A stretch of 64,000 bases of DNA from Moritella viscosa (GCA_000953735.1 LN554852.1:4413846-4477845), one strand, 5' to 3'. Positions 1 to 10,337 are shown, numbered from the stretch's first letter. Notes: generated by a model from the letters alone, not told the origin. Made by a program: numbers and translations.

Positions 1-2195
1 TTGTATTTCTTCTCTTTAGCACTACTGCAGCTGCAAGTTTGTTTGATCAGCTGATCTTACCGAATGAACTCAAGCGCAGTCAGTCTGTACAATACAGCCA
101 ACCTTATCAATGTATTCAAATTATTGATGAATTTTTGCAAACACAAAAACAAGACATTATCACTGAAGTCTCTCGTATGAGTAAAATCAGAGAAAAATCG
201 GTAACACCTTCAGATCTTGCGCTCGTCAAACAACAAAAAGCACTCTGCTATTTCTATGCAAATAATATCGGTCAAGCCGTTGTTACGCTCGATAAAATGC
301 TCGCTGAAAAATCGAATTCCGTACCACTGCATTTAAAACAGCAAAGCTTATTAATCAAAAGCCACATTCTTGCACAATCGAATACGCTTGCTAACTTCCA
401 ACTTGCACAAGAAACCATTAACAAAGTCATCGATAGCATTAATGACAATACTTATAATCCGACTGCTAATGGCTCTTTTGCACTCAAAATTATTGCAGGT
501 GAGATTGCGTTAAAGCTCAATGATTACGAAGAATCAATGCAACTGTTTCGCGAAGCTGAACAATATGGTGCCCAGACCCCACTCACGAACAATGCTGCTT
601 GGGCTGCTTATGCCATTGGGTATAATTACCAACAGCAAAATAAATTAACCTTAGCGATTAATTTTTACAACAAAGCCCAACAAAAACTACTTGATAATCA
701 AGATACCCTCAATGGCCTGCTCACTAAAAAAATGAGCCAAGCCTATATCGCCGAAGATAACTTTAAATTAGCGATCAGCTTTGCCAATCAATCGGCTCAA
801 TATTATCAAAATCTTGGCAACAAATTGCAACTATCCGATTCTTTATTAGCACTTGCCAGTATGCATCGTAAAATTAAAGAATATAACTTATCGCTCGTTT
901 ATTATTTTAATGCTCTCGATTTACTGAAGGTGTTTGATGAGAAAAACAAATTAAACACAGTCTATTTTGAAGTGGGAAAAACTTACTTGCAAATGGGTAA
1001 TTATAGCTTGGCCGAGCAATATTTATCGAATGCAGAGCAGTTGTTTTACAATAATGGCCAAACGGATTTATTACTTGAATCACTCGTACACCTGGCTAAT
1101 TTAGCGATTCAACAACAGCATTACGACACCGCATTAATACGTTTAAATAAAGCGTTATCGATCGCCGGTAAACTAAACAATAGTAAACAATTTGAAACCG
1201 TCTATCTGTATCTTGCCACAGCCTATGAAGAAACAGATCAATACGCAAAAGCACTCGATAGCTATAAGCAATTTGTACGCTATAACAAACTCTCTAATTT
1301 TGAAGCAAAAAAAGCATTTCCTGTCTCTAATCAACACAAAGAAAATAATGAAATAAAATCGCAAAAGATAAACCAATTACAAGCACAAGTGCTCAAGCTA
1401 AAACAATCAAAACATAACTTGGTTATTAATGTTTTTTTACTTGCTTCAATTATGCTAATTATTCTTTATTTGTACTATATCAATACGCAAAAGATGAAAT
1501 TACAAAAACAAGATGTAGAACAGTTAGAGAATAACTACAATATTCATTCAAATACTGGCTTGAATAACATCAACAGCCTAAATCAATATATACCGACGCC
1601 ACTGCAAGAAGCACGATTTTATTCTGATTGGGAATATTCAGATAAGCAAAACAGTGTGCATAGTTGCGCAATCATTAGTCTCGACTTTTTACTGCCTTTA
1701 CGTCAAAAATGCAGCCTTTCACTCGTAAATAAAGTAGAAACAGAATTAGGTGCATATTTAAAACAACAACTACATGATTCTGAACATTTATTCCAATTAA
1801 ATGACACGCAATTATTATTAGTTAAGAAAGTAAACAAAAATTACGACCCTGCGATCATTGCCAACCGTATCCTAGACTGGTTCGAACAATTTGATTGCCA
1901 GCTTAATTTTGACAAAAATATCTCGATAGGTATGGTTTCTCACCCCTTCTTATTTAAATACCCAACAGCAATCGACAGTAGAAAGCTGTTAAATATAGCC
2001 ACTTTAGCCTTATCAGGTGCAACCCAATTAAGTCGTAAACATAACCGAAATAGTTGGGTTAAATTAAGTGCCTTAACCTATACACAACCGGCATTTTTCC
2101 ATGGTGATATCTGGAACAGATCCAAGCAAGCCATTGAAAAAGGCTTAGTAAAAGTCACCTCCTCAACAGACAAAAATGATATTAATTGGCTGTAG
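1..2195 (+). CDS. TPR-repeat membrane protein with degenerate GGDEF-like domain (5' end outside window)
   Basis: The reading frame is open to the left edge. The codons at 3-38 read VFLLFSTTAAAS, the end of a signal peptide, so the apparent TTG start at 39 is an artefact and the true start lies upstream. Residues about 60-430 (counted from position 39) are helical repeats of TPR type. A hydrophobic segment at about 455-478 is followed by a short coiled coil and a C-terminal domain of about 160 residues. That domain keeps GGDEF-fold features (ISIGMVSHP; a late ALSGATQLSRKHNRN stretch like the end of GGDEF domains) but has no GG(D/E)EF signature, so cyclase activity is unlikely. Inference: an inner-membrane signalling protein with a periplasmic TPR sensor. 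The true diguanylate cyclase 90 bp downstream suggests a c-di-GMP link. The partner is unknown. Confidence 0.75.
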   Translation, partial: VFLLFSTTAAASLFDQLILPNELKRSQSVQYSQPYQCIQIIDEFLQTQKQDIITEVSRMSKIREKSVTPSDLALVKQQKALCYFYANNIGQAVVTLDKMLAEKSNSVPLHLKQQSLLIKSHILAQSNTLANFQLAQETINKVIDSINDNTYNPTANGSFALKIIAGEIALKLNDYEESMQLFREAEQYGAQTPLTNNAAWAAYAIGYNYQQQNKLTLAINFYNKAQQKLLDNQDTLNGLLTKKMSQAYIAEDNFKLAISFANQSAQYYQNLGNKLQLSDSLLALASMHRKIKEYNLSLVYYFNALDLLKVFDEKNKLNTVYFEVGKTYLQMGNYSLAEQYLSNAEQLFYNNGQTDLLLESLVHLANLAIQQQHYDTALIRLNKALSIAGKLNNSKQFETVYLYLATAYEETDQYAKALDSYKQFVRYNKLSNFEAKKAFPVSNQHKENNEIKSQKINQLQAQVLKLKQSKHNLVINVFLLASIMLIILYLYYINTQKMKLQKQDVEQLENNYNIHSNTGLNNINSLNQYIPTPLQEARFYSDWEYSDKQNSVHSCAIISLDFLLPLRQKCSLSLVNKVETELGAYLKQQLHDSEHLFQLNDTQLLLVKKVNKNYDPAIIANRILDWFEQFDCQLNFDKNISIGMVSHPFLFKYPTAIDSRKLLNIATLALSGATQLSRKHNRNSWVKLSALTYTQPAFFHGDIWNRSKQAIEKGLVKVTSSTDKNDINWL

Positions 2196-2285
2196 GCTTA
2201 CATTTTAGCACCAAACTATTTTATAGATGTATATATAGTGGTAAGCTAATCTCCATCTTTGATTTAACTTATGTGAAAAGTATAC

Positions 2286-3806
2286 ATGCAGACATCACAA
2301 GATTCGCACTCAGCAACACAGCAAAGTGATGCCAGCGGGTACACAAAAATTAACACTGCCATGTTATTAGCATTTATTAATCGTTTACTTGGTGCCACGC
2401 GAGGTATCGATACCGAGCTAAACATTGAAGTAAGTAAGCTAAAAGCAATTCTAGAACGCAGTGCGTCTGACGATGAACTTATCACTCAAATCAAACAGGT
2501 TGAGCGTCAAGTGATGCTACAACCACATATCTTATCCGATACCTTAAAAATTGGTGATAACGCTACAATTCAAGCCACTAAATCATTAATTCATTTGTTA
2601 CAGGACGATCCTAAACTCACCGCCGAGTTGCAATTACTATTAGCGGAGCCCAAAGCGGCAGCTGTCACTGCATTACAAACAAAAGTGCAATCACTCTTCT
2701 GCATTTATCACAGCGCAATCAAAAACTTACAAATGTATCGCGGAAGTAATAGCGGTGTAACGGCAACCGTACACAAAAAAATATGCGACGATTTGCAACG
2801 CTTAATCAATGAACTTGATTTTGCCGGTGGGTTTGGCTCAAATCTTCAAAAAATTCGTCAACGTTTATTACAAGGTGTCGAAATCAATGAACTCGTTGAT
2901 ATCTGTTTGCAAATCATCAACAACATTATCGAAGGGGCTCGTGAAGAACGCTTAGCGTCAAAGACGTTTTTACATGCCATTGTCGAAGAACTCAATAATA
3001 TCGCTTATAAGTTTGATAACTCATTAGTTGATAGTAGTAAAATAAATAAAAAACAAATGAGTTTGTTGGAAAATCTAAAAGAGCGAATTGATATTTTAGA
3101 CTTAGATATCAGTACTTGTGAAAACTTAGAAGAAACGAAGTTACACGTTCAACAAGGACTTGAAATCATCTCGAGTAGTATCCAACAACAAGAGCAATTA
3201 CTACAAGAGAAAATTCGATTAGAGCAACAAATAAAAGCAGTTCAGAGCCAACTTGAGCAACTCAAAAAAGAAACATTACTGCATACACAACGCTTAGAAG
3301 CACAACAGCATAAACTGTACCTTGATTCTTTAACACAGGTATACAATCGCACCGCATTAGACGAACGCTTTAAGCTTGAATTTAAACGTTGGCAGCGTTA
3401 TCAAACCAATACCACAATCGCGATCATCGATATTGATCACTTTAAGAATATCAATGATACCTTTGGTCATATTGCAGGGGACAAAGCCCTTAAAATCGTC
3501 GCAAGAGCCTTACAAAAATCGATTAAGGGTAAAGACTTTATCGCCCGTTTTGGTGGTGAAGAATTTGTCGTATTACTTGCCGACTTAAAACCACATGAAA
3601 TACAGGCCGTTTTAGATAAGCTGCGCAAGACCATTAAAAGTATACCGTTTAGATTTAAAGGCGAACAGATTTCAATCACTATCTCAATTGGTGCGACTCA
3701 ATTCTTACCAGAGGATAATGAAACAGTTGAACCTTTCGAACGCGCGGATAAAGCCTTGTATCAAGCAAAAAGCTCAGGACGAGATAAAGTTATCATTAGC
3801 AACTAA
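2286..3806 (+). CDS. Diguanylate cyclase, GGDEF domain
   Basis: This 506-residue protein makes cyclic di-GMP from two GTP. The C-terminal GGDEF domain (about 345-505) has the metal/substrate motif IDIDHFKNINDTFGH and an intact GGEEF at residues 423-427, so it should be active. The product-inhibition I-site, usually RxxD nine residues before the signature, reads KGKD here; the arginine is lost, so feedback inhibition may be weak. The first 340 residues are mostly helical without membrane segments or a known sensor motif, and end in a coiled coil (about 295-345) that would support dimerisation. It is therefore probably cytosolic. The signal it senses is not visible. It follows the TPR/degenerate-GGDEF gene in the same direction. 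Confidence 0.9.
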   Translation: MQTSQDSHSATQQSDASGYTKINTAMLLAFINRLLGATRGIDTELNIEVSKLKAILERSASDDELITQIKQVERQVMLQPHILSDTLKIGDNATIQATKSLIHLLQDDPKLTAELQLLLAEPKAAAVTALQTKVQSLFCIYHSAIKNLQMYRGSNSGVTATVHKKICDDLQRLINELDFAGGFGSNLQKIRQRLLQGVEINELVDICLQIINNIIEGAREERLASKTFLHAIVEELNNIAYKFDNSLVDSSKINKKQMSLLENLKERIDILDLDISTCENLEETKLHVQQGLEIISSSIQQQEQLLQEKIRLEQQIKAVQSQLEQLKKETLLHTQRLEAQQHKLYLDSLTQVYNRTALDERFKLEFKRWQRYQTNTTIAIIDIDHFKNINDTFGHIAGDKALKIVARALQKSIKGKDFIARFGGEEFVVLLADLKPHEIQAVLDKLRKTIKSIPFRFKGEQISITISIGATQFLPEDNETVEPFERADKALYQAKSSGRDKVIISN

Positions 3807-3903
3807 ACTTAATTAGACTTGCGGTAATAAGTACGTCCATATTCATTTTTTATCAACCGGTTATACGTGCTTAATGCCAGCTTTCTGACATGGAGTTTAG
3901 CTT

Positions 3904-5265
3904 ATGATCACGCACATTAAACCCGTTGGCAGTATGGATTTGCTTTCACAACTTGAAGTCGATCGGCTACAACAAACTGCCACCAGTGATTTATATTTAT
4001 TATTCCGAAATTGCTCACTGGCCGTATTAAACTCAGGTTCTCGAACTGATTCCAGTAGTGAAATTTTAAAAGCATTCCGTAGCTTTGATATCAGTGTTGT
4101 ACAACGTGAACGCGGCGTAAAGCTCGAGCTACATAACGCCCCAGAACAAGCGTTTGTCGATGGTGAGATTATTCGAGGTATTCAAGAACACCTATTTTCA
4201 GTATTGCGCGATATTCTTTATGTTAATAGTTATATAGAGCAAGAACCCGTCCCCAAAAAAGAATTATCTTCATTTTTAACCAACCAGGTATTTTCTATTT
4301 TACGTAATGCACGCGTGATCAAATCAGATTCCGATCCTAATATGGTCGTTTGCTGGGGAGGCCACTCCATCCGCTCACCAGAATATGAATATGCTAAAGC
4401 CGTTGGTCATGAATTAGGCTTGCGTGAAATAAATATTTGCACGGGTTGCGGACCCGGTGCAATGGAAGGTCCAATGAAAGGGGCGACAGTTGGCCATGCG
4501 AAACAGCGCGTAAAACAACGCCGCTATCTTGGTTTAACCGAACCCAGTATTATAGCTGCCGAACCACCTAACCCCATCGTAAATGAACTCGTCATTTTAC
4601 CGGACATTGAAAAACGTTTAGAAGCCTTTGTACGCCTATCTCACGGTATTATCATTTTTCCTGGTGGTGCAGGTACAGCAGAAGAACTCTTGTACTTACT
4701 GGGAATAATGATGCACCCCGAAAATAAACGTCAGCCGCTGCCGATTGTACTTACCGGCCCTAAGGAAAGTGAAGAATACTTTACTACCATCGATGAATTT
4801 GTCGGTGCAACCCTTGGTTTTGAAGCACAAAAATACTATCAAATTATTATTGATGATGCTGCAAGTGCAGCACAAATAATGAAACAAGCCATGCATAAAA
4901 CCTATGAATATCGCCGTGCCATTGGTGATGCTTATTCATATAACTGGAGCTTAAAAATAGAATTAGATTTTCAAGTTCCATTTATTCCAAGTCACCAGCA
5001 TATGGCGGCATTAAACCTCAACCTTAATCAAGCCCCTGAAGTATTAGCAATGAACCTGCGAAAAGCCTTTTCCGGTATCGTCGCGGGTAATGTTAAAGAC
5101 TCAGGGATCAAATCAATTGAAAAAAATGGTCCATTCAAATTGCAAGGCGACCCAAAATTAATGCAATTAATGGACAATTTATTAAAAAACTTCATAAAAC
5201 AGAATAGAATGAAGCTTCCAGGTAGTAAGTATGAACCTTGCTATGAAATAATAAAGCCCAATTAA
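3904..5265 (+). CDS. ppnN: Pyrimidine/purine nucleotide 5'-monophosphate nucleosidase PpnN
   Basis: The protein is 453 residues, the usual length of PpnN (YgdH). It cleaves nucleoside monophosphates to base plus ribose 5-phosphate, and E. coli PpnN is known to be stimulated by (p)ppGpp. The central Rossmann domain of the lysine-decarboxylase-like/LOG family shows [14 protein letters not shown] (about 180-193) and PGGAGT (253-258), the phosphoribohydrolase signature. The N-terminal 140 and C-terminal 110 residues match the extra domains peculiar to PpnN rather than small LOG proteins. The gene ends 18 bp before xni. In E. coli the two genes lie in the same neighbourhood, separated by sdaCB, so the block is conserved with the serine genes absent. 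Confidence 0.93.
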   Translation: MITHIKPVGSMDLLSQLEVDRLQQTATSDLYLLFRNCSLAVLNSGSRTDSSSEILKAFRSFDISVVQRERGVKLELHNAPEQAFVDGEIIRGIQEHLFSVLRDILYVNSYIEQEPVPKKELSSFLTNQVFSILRNARVIKSDSDPNMVVCWGGHSIRSPEYEYAKAVGHELGLREINICTGCGPGAMEGPMKGATVGHAKQRVKQRRYLGLTEPSIIAAEPPNPIVNELVILPDIEKRLEAFVRLSHGIIIFPGGAGTAEELLYLLGIMMHPENKRQPLPIVLTGPKESEEYFTTIDEFVGATLGFEAQKYYQIIIDDAASAAQIMKQAMHKTYEYRRAIGDAYSYNWSLKIELDFQVPFIPSHQHMAALNLNLNQAPEVLAMNLRKAFSGIVAGNVKDSGIKSIEKNGPFKLQGDPKLMQLMDNLLKNFIKQNRMKLPGSKYEPCYEIIKPN

Positions 5266-5283
5266 CTTTGATGAAACACGGAT

Positions 5284-6063
5284 ATGGCCAAAAATCACTT
5301 ATTAATTATCGATGCGTTAAACCTGATCCGTCGAGTTCATGCAGTACAACTAAATCAAAGTAATGATCCGGTTGCGCAAATAAGCGCAACGCGCGAAACC
5401 ATTAAGCAAGCCGTTAGAAAATTATTAGCGATCACGGCTCCGACGCATGTCGTCGCGGTCTTTGATGCTGAGCAAACGGGCTGGCGCCATGAGATCTACC
5501 CCGATTACAAGGCGAATCGTAAGCCGATGCCAGAAAGCTTGCAGCAAGCACTCAATTTAATCCAAGATGACCTGTGGGATTTGAACGTAGACTCTTTATT
5601 AACAGAACAAGATGAAGCGGATGATTTAATTGCAACGCTCGCCGTCAAAATGTCAGCACAACAGCAACAAGTCACCATTATTTCGACCGATAAGGGTTAC
5701 TGCCAACTGTTAAATCCTTACATTCAAATTCGTGATTATTTTAACAAACGCTGGTTAGACCAAAACTTTATTGACGATAAATTCGGAGTACAACCACAGC
5801 AACTTGCCGACTACTGGGCCTTAACAGGGATCAGTGGTAGTCATCTCGCTGGCGTAGCAGGAATTGGACCTAAAACAGCCACTCAATTATTAACACAGCA
5901 TGTTACTTTAGACGCAATTTATGCGAGTGAAGAGCTAAAACCCAAGCTTCGCGAAAAACTTGATACACATAAAGAAATGGCTTATATCACCCAGCAGCTA
6001 GCACAGCTCAAAATTGATATTCCTTTAGGATTCAATTTAAAAGATTTACGGTATCAGCCTTAA
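5284..6063 (+). CDS. xni: Flap endonuclease Xni (exonuclease IX)
   Basis: This 259-residue protein of the 5'-3' exonuclease/FEN family resembles the nuclease domain of DNA polymerase I without the polymerase. Visible motifs are the N-terminal LIIDALNLIRR, the arch-region lysine/arginine stretch HEIYPDYKANRK, the acidic metal cluster EQDEADDLIA, and a helix-3-turn-helix DNA-binding stretch TGISGSHLAGVAGIGPKTA (about 180-198). It would cut 5' flaps during replication or repair. Xni proteins lack some of the metal ligands of Pol I/FEN1. It starts 18 bp after ppnN, so the two are probably cotranscribed. Confidence 0.9.
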   Translation: MAKNHLLIIDALNLIRRVHAVQLNQSNDPVAQISATRETIKQAVRKLLAITAPTHVVAVFDAEQTGWRHEIYPDYKANRKPMPESLQQALNLIQDDLWDLNVDSLLTEQDEADDLIATLAVKMSAQQQQVTIISTDKGYCQLLNPYIQIRDYFNKRWLDQNFIDDKFGVQPQQLADYWALTGISGSHLAGVAGIGPKTATQLLTQHVTLDAIYASEELKPKLREKLDTHKEMAYITQQLAQLKIDIPLGFNLKDLRYQP

Positions 6064-6072
6064 TCATAAAAA

Positions 6073-6114
6073 TAACGCTTAGAGTAATAATTCTAGTATT
6101 CGTACTAAGCGTTA
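6073..6114 (+). terminator. Hairpin downstream of xni
   Basis: A perfect 10-bp inverted repeat (taacgcttag / ctaagcgtta) is separated by 22 nt and starts 10 bp after the xni stop. There is no clear U-tract directly after it, only an A-rich stretch, so it may be an mRNA-stabilising hairpin or a weak terminator. Confidence 0.4.
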
Positions 6115-6293
6115 ATAGTACAAAAAAAGTGAAATTCTAGATCTACGTCTACCACATGACGATACAACAAAGTTAAACGCTTTATTTACTAAAATAACAG
6201 CAGTAACTACATTAACAATCAAGTAATACTTTGTTACCATACGGCAACAAAACATTTTCATTTGAAAGTACGCTAATTAAATAAGGAATATGT

Positions 6294-7301
6294 ATGACAC
6301 AAAGAAGAATTACAGTGATCCCGGGTGATGGCATTGGTCCGGATATTATTGAGTCTGCAATTCAAATTTTAGATAAGGCTGGCTGTAATTTCGCATATGA
6401 CTTTGCTGATGCTGGTCTTGCTGCACTACAAACTTCAAGTGAACTGTTGCCAACAGCAACATTAGATTTAATTGAAAAAAACAAAGTAGCATTAAAAGGT
6501 CCGTTAACTACACCTGTTGGCGCTGGCTTTACGTCAATCAACGTATCATTACGTAAGCATTTTAATTTATACGCTAACTTGCGACCAGTAGTCTCTTTTA
6601 AAGGTACACGTAGCCGCTACGAAAATATCGATATTATTACCGTGCGTGAAAATACGGAAGGTATGTACTCTGGTGCAGGTCAAATTATTGCCGATGATGG
6701 TAGCGAAGCAGAAGCAAAAAGTATCATCACACGCGCTGGGGCAGAACGTATTTGTGTTGCAGCATATGAATTAGCAAAATCAGAAAATCGTAAAAAAGTA
6801 ACGGCTATCCATAAAGCCAATATTTTGAAAACAACATCAGGCCTGTTCCTTGAAGTAGCGCGTGAAGTGGCGCAACGTTACCCTGAAATTGAATCAGAAG
6901 AAATGATCGTTGATGCTGCGTGTATGAACCTGGTTATGTACCCTGAACGTTTCGATGTGATCGTGACCACGAACTTATTTGGTGATATTTTATCTGACTT
7001 ATGTGCAGGTCTTGTTGGTGGTCTTGGTATGGCTCCGGGCGCAAATATCGGTGAAGACATCGCTATTTTTGAAGCCGTTCACGGCAGTGCACCTGACATT
7101 GCAGGTAAAAACCTAGCAAATCCGACATCTGTGATCCTTGCCTCTATTCAAATGCTAGAACACCTAGAAATGAAAAAAGAAGCAAATAATATTCGTAACG
7201 CAGTGCGTGATGTCATTGAATCAGGTGATAGAACAACGCGTGATCTTGGTGGTACACATGGTACGACAGACTTTACTCAAGCAATTTTAGAACGTCTATA
7301 G
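6294..7301 (+). CDS. Isocitrate dehydrogenase, NAD-dependent type
   Basis: The protein has 335 residues, typical of short NAD-dependent isocitrate dehydrogenases; E. coli NADP enzyme Icd is about 416. It opens with the family pattern ITVIPGDGIGPDI, has substrate-binding SINVSLRKHFNLYANLRP, and the metal-site aspartates in TTNLFGDILSDLCAG. At the cofactor site the sequence is HGSAPDIAGK (263-272): Asp-Ile replaces the Lys-Tyr that binds NADP phosphate in E. coli Icd, which points to NAD. It would convert isocitrate to 2-oxoglutarate in the TCA cycle. The related 3-isopropylmalate and tartrate dehydrogenases are less likely because the sequence follows the isocitrate-type serine motif. It is a single gene with a good AAGGA site and a 230-bp upstream region. 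Confidence 0.85.
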   Translation: MTQRRITVIPGDGIGPDIIESAIQILDKAGCNFAYDFADAGLAALQTSSELLPTATLDLIEKNKVALKGPLTTPVGAGFTSINVSLRKHFNLYANLRPVVSFKGTRSRYENIDIITVRENTEGMYSGAGQIIADDGSEAEAKSIITRAGAERICVAAYELAKSENRKKVTAIHKANILKTTSGLFLEVAREVAQRYPEIESEEMIVDAACMNLVMYPERFDVIVTTNLFGDILSDLCAGLVGGLGMAPGANIGEDIAIFEAVHGSAPDIAGKNLANPTSVILASIQMLEHLEMKKEANNIRNAVRDVIESGDRTTRDLGGTHGTTDFTQAILERL

Positions 7302-7340
7302 CTCTATCATTAAGTAATGATTAGTTCAGTCTATATGAAC

Positions 7341-7375
7341 TCAGCTGATTAGCATCATTGATGTTAATCAGCTGA
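7341..7375 (+). terminator. Long hairpin downstream of isocitrate dehydrogenase
   Basis: Two 17-base arms flank a single base; they pair throughout with one G-U wobble. The hairpin sits 40 bp after the isocitrate dehydrogenase stop. The following bases (atattta) are a poor U-tract, so intrinsic termination is possible but not certain. Confidence 0.5.
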
Positions 7376-7493
7376 TATTTACTCACTTACCCGAATCCCC
7401 TCACCTAACGCCCTAAATAGTAATTTTACTCACAACTAGTAATTTACCAATACCAAGCTATAGTTAAGGTCTCATCAGCAGCTTTGGTGATAT

Positions 7494-7994
7494 ATGGTAT
7501 ATAAAATTCTCTTAATCATATTTTCAATCAGTCTATTTAGCAGGATCACTCTAGCACAAGAAAATCAGTTAAGGTCCTATATACCAGATCAACATTTTTC
7601 TAACCGCCACAATCAAATAGGGCCAATATTAGCAGCTGTACACCCAAAATTTGAATTTAAACAATCTCTGTTTGTTATCAAAAAAAGTAAAAATAAGCGT
7701 AAACATACTGCGCAACTACAACTGCTTAATATGTGGATAGATCCAGATATTACTCGCCTCTTCATCCCTAGGCTCAAAGATATTGGTAAGCTAAGCTTAA
7801 ACTTGCATTACAGCTTAAAGCGCAGTCCTTATTTATTATTTAATTACGAACGCATCACCATCAAAACAAAAGTTAAATCAGACGGAGTCCTACAGCACGA
7901 GGCGTATTATAATATGAATATCGAGGGGGCTGTCATTGGGATTAAAGTACGTGGCGAAGATCAAAAATTATATTTTCGTTATCGTTTTAAATAA
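7494..7994 (+). CDS. Small secreted protein of unknown function
   Basis: A 166-residue frame with a typical signal peptide: a short basic start, a hydrophobic core (about residues 3-19) and cleavage expected after LAQ (about residue 22). The mature part is basic and rich in beta-forming stretches (LSLNLHYSLKRSPYLLFNYERITIKTKV), with no cysteine pairs or family motif I recognise. The intact frame, signal peptide and isolated position between isocitrate dehydrogenase and rlmM support a real gene, but there is no evidence for its role. The ribosome site is weak (about ggtgat), so the start is uncertain. Confidence 0.5.
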   Translation: MVYKILLIIFSISLFSRITLAQENQLRSYIPDQHFSNRHNQIGPILAAVHPKFEFKQSLFVIKKSKNKRKHTAQLQLLNMWIDPDITRLFIPRLKDIGKLSLNLHYSLKRSPYLLFNYERITIKTKVKSDGVLQHEAYYNMNIEGAVIGIKVRGEDQKLYFRYRFK

Positions 7995-8092
7995 TAAAGC
8001 CATTAAATAAACCACAGATATGGCATTTAATGACTTGGAATATTAGAGGAAATACTAGACGTATACCCTCCTTCTTATTTTATTACTCTATA

Positions 8093-9229
8093 CTATTTAT
8101 CTTCAGGAATGAAGTGTGCCCAAGCAACATGCACAGTCACTTCATCACGATCATGATAAAGGTGTTTAGCTTGGATCACAAAGCGATCATCAAGTTGCTT
8201 ATCTAAGATAGCTAAACAATCTTCTAATGTATGGTAACGGCGTTTTAATGGAAGTTTAAGATTAAAGATTGCTTCTTTACACCATGCATTTAATAACCAC
8301 TTACACATTAAACGGGCAACACGCTCTGGTTTTTCAATCATGTCACATACCAGCATATCAACTGGTGGATTCTCAGGAACCTTGATCTTATTACCGTTTA
8401 ATTTACGGTTGGTCCACGCAATCGTCGTTTTAGCAGGCTCATATTTAAAGCCGTCTTCTTCGAAGTGCTTAACTTGACCAGTTTCCATTAGGCTATCCGC
8501 CATTGCACCGTTATCAATAGCAACAACAAACATGCTGCGTTGTACTAACTGGTACGTCCAACCACCAGGACAAGCACCTAAGTCAACCGCACGCATTGCT
8601 CCACCGATACGTTTATCCCACTGATCAGCTGGAATAAATGTATGGAATGCTTCTTCTAATTTCAATGTCGAACGACTTGGTGCTTTCGAAGGGAACTTAA
8701 GACGCATGATACCCATAGGTAATGGCGAGTTATTAAAGCTATATGAGTAACCGATATACACACTGGTATTCGTAATGAAAAATACGTGAAGTACTGGGCG
8801 GTTTTTATTTTCTTTTGGTAATAAGTGATCGCCTTTACGTAAAGATTGGCGAAGTGGCACTGTATACTTACGGCAAAATTTAGACAGCTCTTTACCTTCA
8901 TTAGTATCAGGCATTTCAACACGTAGCTCACCCATGGCTTCGATACCGTCACAGGCAGCAACTACAGGGTTTACACGGTCGTAAAGCGGCATATCATCAA
9001 CACGTGCGTGTAATGCGATCATTTGACGTGCAAAGATCAATGATGAAAGTGGTAATTTTTTCGCTATTGAATCTACATCTTCAGCAGAGTGACATTCAAA
9101 CACAACATAACCCGAATTCAGCGTTACTTTAGCAAAACCATACGCCTCCATGGCAGTCGCTCGTGCTTGAATTTCAGCGGCACATTCTTTTTCATAACCA
9201 GGGCGGCAATATAATAAAATACCATTCAT
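8093..9229 (-). CDS. rlmM: 23S rRNA 2'-O-ribose methyltransferase RlmM
   Basis: The 378-residue protein matches RlmM (YgdE), which methylates the ribose of C2498 in 23S rRNA using S-adenosylmethionine. An N-terminal THUMP-like RNA-binding region (about 1-170) begins MNGILLYCRPGYEKECAAEI. The Rossmann methyltransferase domain has the SAM motif DLGACPGGW (216-224) and a catalytic-type lysine in LKLPLKRRYH near the C-terminus. It is transcribed leftward after gcvA with a gap of about 200 bp. gcvA-rlmM adjacency is the same as in E. coli. Confidence 0.95.
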   Translation of the reverse strand: MNGILLYCRPGYEKECAAEIQARATAMEAYGFAKVTLNSGYVVFECHSAEDVDSIAKKLPLSSLIFARQMIALHARVDDMPLYDRVNPVVAACDGIEAMGELRVEMPDTNEGKELSKFCRKYTVPLRQSLRKGDHLLPKENKNRPVLHVFFITNTSVYIGYSYSFNNSPLPMGIMRLKFPSKAPSRSTLKLEEAFHTFIPADQWDKRIGGAMRAVDLGACPGGWTYQLVQRSMFVVAIDNGAMADSLMETGQVKHFEEDGFKYEPAKTTIAWTNRKLNGNKIKVPENPPVDMLVCDMIEKPERVARLMCKWLLNAWCKEAIFNLKLPLKRRYHTLEDCLAILDKQLDDRFVIQAKHLYHDRDEVTVHVAWAHFIPEDK

Positions 9230-9428
9230 TTTCTAATAACCTCATTTTCGTCATCAACATAGCTGACGATATACACTCAGTATAGATACAATACTAAGAC
9301 TACTAATACATAAAATATACGCAAACCAGTGCAGAATACTGCATATCTTGAACTGGTTTGCATATAAAAGTCGCACAGTCTAAACCCTTGACGATATAAC
9401 ACCAAGGATTTAGTGCCTTAGTGGTGAA

Positions 9429-10337
9429 TTAATTCTCCACAAACTCTTGCTGCTCTTCCTCGACCAAAGACAGCATCCAATCACGGAATGCCACTATTTT
9501 ACCAAGTTCATCTTGCTCTTCACGGCAAACGACGTAATACGCATTTTTACTCACTAAAACATCAGTAAAAGGACGCACAAGACGACCAGCGTCAATTTCG
9601 GGCTGTGCTAACACACTGTGTCCTAACGCTACACCTTGACCATGTATTGCCGCTTGTAATACCATCGAAGTATGACTAAAAATAGGTCCTTGATTAACAT
9701 TAACACCGATAATATTGCCTTGCTTAAACCAAGCAGTCCAATCACGACGAGACGTATCATGCAATAACGTGTGTAGCTTTAAATCCTCCGGCGTTTTGAG
9801 TGGTTTAATACCATTCAGTAATCGCGGAGAGCACACAGGCACTAAATACTCGGTATGTAATTTCTGCGCATATAAATCTTTCCACTTTCCTCGACCATAA
9901 TAAATCGCGACATCTACATCATCAGTCAATGAACCATCATCCATATCAACCGCTTTAATACGAACATCAATATCTGGATAGAGTTCTGAAAACAAAGATA
10001 AACGCGGTACTAACCATTGGATAGCAAAACTAGGCTGTAAACTAACTGTCAATGAGCCTTTTGCCCCTCTGGCTAATAAACGTTCTGTCGCATCAACTAA
10101 TGAAGTAAAAGTATCTTTAATATCCAAAAAATAACTCTGCCCTTCTTCCGTTAAAAATAACGCACGGTTTTGGCGACGAAACAGTTTGATGCCTAAGTAT
10201 TCTTCTAGCGCTTTAATTTGATGACTTACAGCCGCTTGCGTCACATAAAGTTCTTCAGATGCACGGGTAAAACTAGAATGTCGAGCTGCGGCTTCGAAAA
10301 CACGTAGCGAATTTAATGGGGGGAGTCTGCGTGACAT
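9429..10337 (-). CDS. gcvA: Glycine cleavage system regulator GcvA (LysR family)
   Basis: The 302-residue LysR-type regulator begins MSRRLPPLNSLRVFEAAARHSSFTRASEELYVTQAAVSHQIKALEEYL in style, with the winged-helix DNA-binding domain at about 5-64 and a periplasmic-binding-like effector domain after about 90. The N-terminus is characteristic of GcvA, which in E. coli activates gcvTHP and the small RNA gcvB in response to glycine. Two context points support the name: rlmM lies directly downstream, as in E. coli, and a GcvB-like small RNA is transcribed divergently from just upstream. A CTAAT motif, the core of known GcvA sites, is at 10364-10368 between the two. Confidence 0.93.
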   Translation of the reverse strand: MSRRLPPLNSLRVFEAAARHSSFTRASEELYVTQAAVSHQIKALEEYLGIKLFRRQNRALFLTEEGQSYFLDIKDTFTSLVDATERLLARGAKGSLTVSLQPSFAIQWLVPRLSLFSELYPDIDVRIKAVDMDDGSLTDDVDVAIYYGRGKWKDLYAQKLHTEYLVPVCSPRLLNGIKPLKTPEDLKLHTLLHDTSRRDWTAWFKQGNIIGVNVNQGPIFSHTSMVLQAAIHGQGVALGHSVLAQPEIDAGRLVRPFTDVLVSKNAYYVVCREEQDELGKIVAFRDWMLSLVEEEQQEFVEN

